From Phaeodactylibacter sp. (GTDB taxonomy: Bacteria > Bacteroidota > Bacteroidia > Chitinophagales > Saprospiraceae), in the NCBI GenBank assembly GCA_024103175.1, contig JAGFJE010000619.1, forward strand, positions 1 through 38,811: a stretch of DNA of 38,811 nt, read 5' to 3'. The notes beneath the pieces were generated by a model, which worked only from the letters and a program-made list of their open reading frames with translations, did not search any database and was not told the DNA's origin. The position numbers and the translations under genes were made by a program. Positions 33,554 to 38,811 of the stretch are shown one piece after another. Each line of letters starts with the position of its first letter. Position 1 is the first letter of the stretch.

Positions 33554-35137
33554 TCAGGGCCGCCATTCCAGCACCCGCTTCCGGCAGAAAGCCGCCAGCT
33601 TTTCCTTCAGCTCATTTTCCACCTCCGCATATTCCGGCTGGCCGGCGAGGTTTATAGTTTCCAGCGGGTCCGTTTTGTAGTCGAACAGCTGGGTGGCTAC
33701 CACTTCGTCCAGCCTGGCTTCAGGGTTCACGTGGCGCCCCTCGGCCACCCATTCGACGTAGCGGTAGCGGCCGTCGCGGATGGCGTAGCCCATTTTTTCA
33801 TCGCGCTGGAACTGGCTGATGGCATAGCCTTTTACGCTTTGCTCATTGCCCTTCATAAGGCCCACAAGGGTTTGCCCGGAGAGGTGGGGCGGCACTTCGA
33901 CGCCACTCAGTTCACAAAGCGTGGGAAAGAGATCTGTGAATTCGGTGGCCACCGGAGTCCTTCCCGGCGCTATTCCCGGAGCTGAGATGATCATAGGCGA
34001 GCGGGTACCCTGCTCGAAATTGGTGGACTTGCCCCACATGCCGTGGCCGTAGAGGTGATAGCCGTGATCGCCCCAAAGGACGACGATGGTGTTCTCTTTC
34101 AGGCCCAGGCCCTCAACGGCCTGCAGGACCTTTCCCACCTGGGCGTCGATGTAGCTCACCGAAGCCATATAGCCGTGCAAGAGCTTGCGCTGCTCAGCTT
34201 CCGTCAGGCGCCCTCCTTTTCCCAGCTTTTTGTAAATGAAGTTGCCACTCTCATCCGAATAGGACTTGATGGAGCCGGAGTTGGTGTAGGCGAAATCCAC
34301 ATCGTCCCGGGCGTGCTCCTGAAAGGGCGCCAGCGCTATCTCATCCCGTTCATACAGATTCCAGTATTTTTCAGGCGCTGTGTACGGCAGGTGCGGCCGC
34401 TCAAAGCCGACAGCCAGGAAGAAGGGCTGATCCCGCTTTGACAATTGCTTCAGGTAGTCCACCGCCCGGTTGGCGAAGACGCCGTCTTTATAGGCATCGT
34501 CCGGCACATCCAGGCATTCGGTGGCCGGCTTGATGACTTTGTGGAGATAGGGTTCGGGGCGGGCGGCAATTTCGGGGTTCGCCTGTACCAGGGAATCCTG
34601 CTTGTTCTTCACCATCTCAGACCGGTAGAAATAGCCCATCAGCGGGCCGTACCCCTCCGCGTAATGGGGCGTCAGTTCTTCCTCCGTCAGCGGAAAGGCC
34701 GGCTCGCTCCACGAGAGGCTGTCGCGGTAGGCATCCACATTGCGGTGGTCAAATATCTTGGAGATGCCCACCGTGTAATAGCCCTGGTTTTTGAAGTGCT
34801 GGGGCAGGGTGAGCACCTCGAACGGCGCATCCCGGATCTGGCGTTCGAAGCCCCAGGCCCGGATCTGGTCGGGGTACAGGCCGGTGAGCAGGCTGGCGCG
34901 GGCCGGGCCGCAGACGGCCTGCTGGCAGTGGTTGTTGAGGAAAACAGTACCGCGAGCGGCCAGCCGGTCCATATTGGGGGTGAGGATGGCAGTATCGCCA
35001 TAGGCGCCCAGCATGGGCTTGAGGTCATCGATAGCGATGAAGAGAACGTTGGGCGGCGGGAACTCCGGAGGAGCGGAGCAGCTCCAGAGGCCGGCCAGAA
35101 GAGAAAGGAGGAGGTTGTATGACATGATTTTTTTCAT
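33554..35137 (-). CDS. Sulfatase (alkaline-phosphatase superfamily), lipoprotein
   Basis: 527 residues from ATG 35137 (MKKIMSYNLLLSLLAGLWSC); an ATG at 35158 would add 7 codons. The signal ends at Cys20, a non-canonical lipobox (LWSC). The sulfatase signature is CGPAR at residues 76-80 (C-x-P-x-R); Cys76 would be oxidised to formylglycine by a separate maturase. Metal-binding residues are DD at 37-38 (VLFIAIDDLKPMLG), and the later block TIVVLWGDHGYHLYGHGMWGK is typical of iduronate-2-sulfatase-like enzymes. It cleaves sulfate esters in the periplasm or at the surface. It is the last gene of the polysaccharide cluster. Confidence 0.93.
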   Translation of the reverse strand: MKKIMSYNLLLSLLAGLWSCSAPPEFPPPNVLFIAIDDLKPMLGAYGDTAILTPNMDRLAARGTVFLNNHCQQAVCGPARASLLTGLYPDQIRAWGFERQIRDAPFEVLTLPQHFKNQGYYTVGISKIFDHRNVDAYRDSLSWSEPAFPLTEEELTPHYAEGYGPLMGYFYRSEMVKNKQDSLVQANPEIAARPEPYLHKVIKPATECLDVPDDAYKDGVFANRAVDYLKQLSKRDQPFFLAVGFERPHLPYTAPEKYWNLYERDEIALAPFQEHARDDVDFAYTNSGSIKSYSDESGNFIYKKLGKGGRLTEAEQRKLLHGYMASVSYIDAQVGKVLQAVEGLGLKENTIVVLWGDHGYHLYGHGMWGKSTNFEQGTRSPMIISAPGIAPGRTPVATEFTDLFPTLCELSGVEVPPHLSGQTLVGLMKGNEQSVKGYAISQFQRDEKMGYAIRDGRYRYVEWVAEGRHVNPEARLDEVVATQLFDYKTDPLETINLAGQPEYAEVENELKEKLAAFCRKRVLEWRP

Positions 35138-35180
35138 CCCGTGTTGAATTATTTTCATGTAAGTACGTCCTGGATAAACA

Positions 35181-35222
35181 CTGCCGGGTTGACCGCACCG
35201 CAAGTCTTCTAAAACCCGGCAG
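35181..35222. repeat. Perfect 10-bp inverted repeat between the lipoprotein and sulfatase genes
   Basis: CTGCCGGGTT (35181-35190) and AACCCGGCAG (35213-35222) are exact reverse complements with a 22-nt loop. No T tract; REP-like. Confidence 0.6.
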
Positions 35223-35242
35223 GTTGTCCCCGTTTTTTGCCG

Positions 35243-36367
35243 TTAATACCTGGCGTCAGTTTCATCCAAATCCATGTGGGGCAGCCACTCCCGGCGGAAT
35301 TCCGGCCGGCTGGTGCGCAGATCGCCGCGGTATGCCGGATCTTTGACTTTCAGCACCCGGTAGTGTTTGAAAGGAATGGAGTTGATGCCTCTGTCATCCT
35401 CCCATTCCGTCAGTTTGCCGTCCCAACTTTTGTCCGGATGGCCCCAGAGCCCTTCCACATAGAGGGGCTGCCCCTGGGCGATGTCAACTATTACCATGCC
35501 ATATTCCTGCAGGGCGCGGGCAATAACTTTTTCTTCAGGTGTCAGGTTAAACTGGTTCAGGTCCAGGACAGGGTTGAGTTGAATGACGGCCCCTTCCGGG
35601 ATGCCGCCCTCCACGTAGCCATCCGTCCATGATGCAGGATATACGAAGGTTTGTTTGGCGGCAAAGCGGGTGGCGCAGGACAGTTTGTGGCGGATCTCTC
35701 CGGCCATCACCTCGTCATACCGTACCAGCCCGGCGATCACGGGAACGCCCGCCGCCCGGCTGGGGCCGTGGAAGTGGACGCTCTCTCCGTCCACATAGCC
35801 CAATTGAGCGCCATCGAACACGCCTGGCCCGTCGAGCCGGTAGAACATGCCGGTTTTGGACTGCCAGGAGCCGTCCTCCAGTTGCTGCAGGCCCCAGGCA
35901 TCCCAGGCCACCATCCGCTTCCAGTCGACTACCGCGAAGTGGGAATCGTTTTCCGGGTCAGGCCGGGCGCCCTCGGGGATGGGCACGGGGTTGAATTCAG
36001 GGCCGTGGCCGTAGTAGTCCTTCCCGGCAATCCATTCGATCAATTCCTGCTCGCTCAGCCGGTGTTTTTTGACGTGTACGTACTCCGTAACCTCATCCAC
36101 CTCGTACACCGGGATGGTCCACTTCCGGAATACGGTGCCGAAGTGTTCGCCGGTGGGCTCTTGTTCCAGCATGCTGATCCACTTGTCGCTGTTGGGGTCA
36201 ATCTCCGGGTTGTCGCCGATGGGCTGGTTCCAGAAGCTGTCGCCGGCGAAGAAGCGGCGGGGTTCGGGAGAAACCGGTGAAGCTGGAAGGGGCGCCTGGT
36301 TTTGGGTACATTGGGTGAAGGCTAGTATGAGGACGATGCCTGACAAAAGTGTTTTTCGAATTTTCAT
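35243..36367 (-). CDS. Uncharacterised secreted lipoprotein in the sulfatase cluster
   Basis: 374 residues from ATG 36367 (MKIRKTLLSGIVLILAFTQC), a proper lipoprotein signal with Cys20. The frame is open to 36463, but the extra residues precede the signal and are unlikely to be translated. The mature protein has several striking conserved-looking blocks: FFAGDSFWNQPIGDNPEIDPNS, HGPEFNPVPIPEGARPD, SVHFHGPSRAAGVPVIAGLVR and KVIARALQEYGMVIVD. I recall similar sequences in actinobacterial secreted proteins but no function. Many conserved aromatic, His and Asp residues suggest a carbohydrate-binding or carbohydrate-active role; this is inferred from its place between two sulfatases. It belongs to the same minus-strand cluster. 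Confidence 0.8.
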   Translation of the reverse strand: MKIRKTLLSGIVLILAFTQCTQNQAPLPASPVSPEPRRFFAGDSFWNQPIGDNPEIDPNSDKWISMLEQEPTGEHFGTVFRKWTIPVYEVDEVTEYVHVKKHRLSEQELIEWIAGKDYYGHGPEFNPVPIPEGARPDPENDSHFAVVDWKRMVAWDAWGLQQLEDGSWQSKTGMFYRLDGPGVFDGAQLGYVDGESVHFHGPSRAAGVPVIAGLVRYDEVMAGEIRHKLSCATRFAAKQTFVYPASWTDGYVEGGIPEGAVIQLNPVLDLNQFNLTPEEKVIARALQEYGMVIVDIAQGQPLYVEGLWGHPDKSWDGKLTEWEDDRGINSIPFKHYRVLKVKDPAYRGDLRTSRPEFRREWLPHMDLDETDARY

Positions 36368-36557
36368 GGCTGCAGTGGAGAACATTTTACTTTTTTTAAA
36401 TAAGTATCGCAGAGCATTCTTTTGCGTTTTTTGGGCCTTTGCGATCAGGCCTTTGCCTGCCAAGGCCCTTATGGGCGGAGGCAGAACGGGAGGAGCGGCA
36501 CAAAGGCCTGCCAGTTTTTCTTTCTGCCTCGCGATCAGGATGATCGCGGCACGATGG
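36368..36557. other. Spacer with short palindromes
   Basis: 190 bp between the second sulfatase and the lipoprotein. It contains a perfect 8-bp inverted repeat CGCGATCA / TGATCGCG at 36530-36548 around GGA, and repeated AGGCCT-type words. It may be a REP-like repeat or a weak terminator. No gene is seen. Confidence 0.4.
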
Positions 36558-38243
36558 TTAAATGGGCCGGGCCAGGATGAGGGAGTCGAAGGGCTCCACC
36601 CCTACCCTTGCGGCCCACTCCTGGTAAAGGCGCTGCAGTTCCCGCACCATTTCCGGATGTTGTGCGCTGACATCCCGGCTTTCCGAAGGATCGCTGTCCA
36701 GGCCGAACAGTTGGAGGCGATCGCCCCCGGCGTCTTTGGCATCCACTACGTTGAGCAGCTTCCATTTCCCCTTTCTTACCGCGTAGTTGCCGTGGTGCTC
36801 CCAGAAAAGGGGCCGGCCGGCCGGCAGGGCGCCGCCGCGGAAAGCAGGCGCGAGGCTAATGCCCTCGGCGGGTTGTATGGGATGTCCGTTGTAAGTTTCA
36901 GGGTACTCTACCCCCGCCAGTTCCAGGCAGGTGGGCAGGAGGTCGATCACATGGCCGTAAGCGACGGAGACGGTATTCGGCTCAATACCTTTTGGATAAT
37001 GGGCGATCAGGGGCGTTTTGATGCCCCCTTCCGCAGTGTATAACTTGAAAAGGGGGTAGGGGGTATTGCTCATATTGCCCCACCGGGCGCCGTAGGAATC
37101 GAAGGACCGGGCGGAGCCGATGGGGCCGCTGCGGTCGGCGATGAAAGAGGTAGCCAGGTAGATGGCTGCATGGGTGGCGCCGTTGTCCGACAGAAAGAGA
37201 ATAAGGGTGTTGTCCAGTTCTCCTTGTTCTTCCAGATAATCCACCACCCGCCCGATGGCCCGGTCCATGGAATACACCTGGGCGGCGTAGACGGCCATGC
37301 GCCGGGCCCAGGTTGCGCGGGACTCCGCCGGGAGGGTATCCCAGGCGGGGGTCAGGATGGGGTTGCCGACGTTGACGTATTCCGGGGCCAGGGCGGCATG
37401 TTCCGGGATAACGCCCAGCGCCTTCATCCGCTCGAACCGTTCTTTTCTCAGCACGTGCCAGCCCTGAGTGTACCTCCCCTCGAATTTTTCAATATCCTCC
37501 GGAAGGGCATGCAATGGCCAGTGCGGGGCGGTGTAGGACAGGTACAGGAAGAACGGCTTTTCTCGTTCCCCTTCCTCCATAAACCGTAGGGCGAAGTCCG
37601 TAATGGCATCGGTCATGTAAAAGCCTTCTCCGGGTTGGAATTCCTCCCCATCTACATGCAGCCGCCGGAACTGATCTTTGCTCGCCCAGGGCTCATCATT
37701 AAAGTAGTTGCCCGCCCCGTGAATCATTGCGAAGGTGCGCTCGAAGCCGCGGTTGTCGGGCCAGTGGGGCTCGTCGTTGCCCAGGTGCCACTTGCCGGAG
37801 AGGTAGGTTTGGTAGCCGGCCTGTTGTAGTACCTCGGCGATGGTGACGGCATTCTGGCTCAGCCAGCCCTGGTAGGCGGGCAGAAAGGTAGAATCCTTTC
37901 TCAGCCTCCCCTCCACCATATCGCCCATGCCGGCCTGATGGGGGTACAGGCCCGTCATCAGAGCCGCCCGGGTGGGGCAGCAGCGGGCGGCATTGTAGAA
38001 GTTGGGCATGAGCAGGCCGCCGGCCGCCAGGCGGTCGAGATGGGGCGTAGGGATCTCGCCGCCGGTGCAGCCGAGGTCGGAATAGCCCATATCGTCGGCC
38101 AGGATGAGGATGATGTTGGGCGGGCGGGTGTCGCCGCCAGTTGGCTGGCATGCCAATGTAAGAACGGAGAGCAGGAAAAGAGCTATCACCTGGCCGTAGC
38201 TCCCCCCTCGTACTCCCCCCGGGGGGAGACAACATTCTCTCAA
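36558..38243 (-). CDS. Arylsulfatase-type sulfatase, probable lipoprotein
   Basis: About 561 residues. The signature CCPTR (residues 88-92, C-x-P-x-R, formylglycine at Cys88) and NIILILADDMGYSDLGCTGGEIPTPHLD at about 43-70 are diagnostic, with later TLILFLSDNGATHA. It removes sulfate esters from a polysaccharide in the periplasm. The start is uncertain. The frame is open to 38420 and an ATG is at 38315, but that would translate a REP-like inverted repeat (38244-38293) and put 60 residues before the lipobox TLAC. I chose the TTG at 38243, giving two Arg before the hydrophobic core; a GTG at 38189 is the alternative. It lies between the beta-helix gene and the unknown lipoprotein. Confidence 0.88.
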   Translation of the reverse strand: MRECCLPPGGVRGGSYGQVIALFLLSVLTLACQPTGGDTRPPNIILILADDMGYSDLGCTGGEIPTPHLDRLAAGGLLMPNFYNAARCCPTRAALMTGLYPHQAGMGDMVEGRLRKDSTFLPAYQGWLSQNAVTIAEVLQQAGYQTYLSGKWHLGNDEPHWPDNRGFERTFAMIHGAGNYFNDEPWASKDQFRRLHVDGEEFQPGEGFYMTDAITDFALRFMEEGEREKPFFLYLSYTAPHWPLHALPEDIEKFEGRYTQGWHVLRKERFERMKALGVIPEHAALAPEYVNVGNPILTPAWDTLPAESRATWARRMAVYAAQVYSMDRAIGRVVDYLEEQGELDNTLILFLSDNGATHAAIYLATSFIADRSGPIGSARSFDSYGARWGNMSNTPYPLFKLYTAEGGIKTPLIAHYPKGIEPNTVSVAYGHVIDLLPTCLELAGVEYPETYNGHPIQPAEGISLAPAFRGGALPAGRPLFWEHHGNYAVRKGKWKLLNVVDAKDAGGDRLQLFGLDSDPSESRDVSAQHPEMVRELQRLYQEWAARVGVEPFDSLILARPI

Positions 38244-38293
38244 CAGGTTTAAGAACCTATCCGACAGGGCCTGGAAAAAGGTTCTCAAACCTG
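38200..38293. repeat. REP-like palindromes at the sulfatase start
   Basis: A perfect 16-nt palindrome CTCCCCCCGGGGGGAG is at 38213-38228, with an extra CTCCCCCC at 38200-38207. Next to it is an inverted repeat CAGGTTTAAGAACCT (38244-38258) / AGGTTCTCAAACCTG (38279-38293) with 14 of 15 pairs. Confidence 0.7.
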
Positions 38294-38298
38294 GGGGT

Positions 38299-38811
38299 TT
38301 ACCTGAAAATGACATTCCGCGCCTGTTTGACGTACAGGTCCAGCTCATCCGCATGGGTGATCTTTTTTCCGTTGATGTAAAAATCCTCGATGATGACGTT
38401 CTCGACCTGGTACTCCGCATCGTAGCCGCCGATAAGGGAAATGGAATACCCCGGGTTGTAGATGGAGTTGCGCACCCGGATATCCTTCAGCACAACGTCC
38501 TTCACCAAGCCCACTTTTTCTTCTTTCGACCAGCGGCTCTTGATGATGCGCATATCGATCAGCTTGTTGTAGTAATGGTCTACGCGGATGTTCTCGTACC
38601 GGACGTTGCTGATAGCAGCCCCGTCACAGTTGTGGATGCCGAACACCCCGCCCTGGCCGTGCACGCCCAGCACATCGCAGTCGGTGAACTGTATGTTGCG
38701 CACCGGGTTGAGGATCAGCTCGTGGCCGATCTCGAAGGCCTGGCCGCCGCCGTTGGCCTGCACGGAGCAGCCGGTGGCGACGATGTCTTCCGGCCCTTGA
38801 ATGGCGTTCAG
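38299..38811 (-). CDS. Right-handed beta-helix protein, GH28-like, 5' end beyond window
   Basis: The open frame on the minus strand runs from the right edge (38811) to the stop at 38299, 170 visible codons; the N-terminus is outside the window. The repeats DIVATGCSV, FEIGHELILNPVRNIQFTDCDVLG, DGAAISNVRYENIRV and LVKDVVLKDIRV show the regular rungs (N-I-x-f/v-x-n/d-C-x-v) of parallel beta-helix enzymes such as glycoside hydrolase family 28 and pectate-lyase-like proteins. It is likely an exported polysaccharide hydrolase or lyase. The catalytic Asp residues of GH28 would be in the missing part or unclear, so the class is not certain. It is the first visible gene of the sulfatase cluster. Confidence 0.82.
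   Translation of the reverse strand: MNAIQGPEDIVATGCSVQANGGGQAFEIGHELILNPVRNIQFTDCDVLGVHGQGGVFGIHNCDGAAISNVRYENIRVDHYYNKLIDMRIIKSRWSKEEKVGLVKDVVLKDIRVRNSIYNPGYSISLIGGYDAEYQVENVIIEDFYINGKKITHADELDLYVKQARNVIFR

Noticed and set aside
1-38811. tRNA or rRNA genes
   Set aside because: No cloverleaf with CCA-proximal acceptor and T-loop GTTCGAATC pattern, and no rRNA-like conserved segment was seen on either strand.

Overview
The window looks like chromosomal DNA of a GC-moderate Bacteroidota, most likely a relative of the Saprospiraceae/Lewinella group. This is inferred from three things. Gene content includes a tamB-tamL pair in which TamL is a lipoprotein, a short primary sigma factor of about 290 residues, DUF2795 and many lipobox proteins. 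Several starts are preceded by the Bacteroidota promoter pattern TTTG-N19/20-TAnnTTTG instead of -35/-10 boxes. Shine-Dalgarno sequences are largely absent.

Layout. 1-700: a lipoprotein cut by the left edge, and a Dps-type ferritin. 700-4660: decayed gene fragments, then a three-gene operon made of a STAND/AAA-like NTPase remnant whose P-loop part is deleted, a TPR protein, and a conserved acidic/coiled-coil protein. 4660-6870: an inverted repeat, an unknown cytosolic protein, a decayed DUF4143-type ATPase and a repeat-rich spacer. 6870-9060: a di-haem c-type cytochrome lipoprotein and a small exported protein. 9175-16466: tamB and tamL, overlapping by 4 bp (outer-membrane assembly). 16741-22851: queA, a secreted transglutaminase-like protein, a DUF2795 protein, a large helical protein, cmk and a lipoprotein. 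22886-31469 (minus strand): a Nudix-like protein, a membrane-anchored protein, an SH3 lipoprotein, the primary sigma factor, pnp, rpsO, etfA and etfB. 31713-33053: a small TPR protein and a convergent UbiA prenyltransferase. 33554-38811 (minus strand): a polysaccharide-degradation cluster with a beta-helix protein, two sulfatases and an unknown lipoprotein.

How the genes work together. The core genes cover translation and RNA metabolism (rpsO, pnp, queA), transcription (sigma), nucleotides (cmk), electron transfer (etfAB) and envelope assembly (tamBL). The right end is accessory and probably serves degradation of a sulfated polysaccharide. The left end is accessory and decaying.

The most striking non-gene features are two. 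One is a 113-bp palindromic element with 24-bp terminal inverted repeats flanked by perfect 8-bp direct repeats, sitting between the pnp stop and its terminator. The other is a roughly 206-bp nested inverted-repeat element next to the sulfatase cluster. Family names come from reading the translated sequence; no database search was run.
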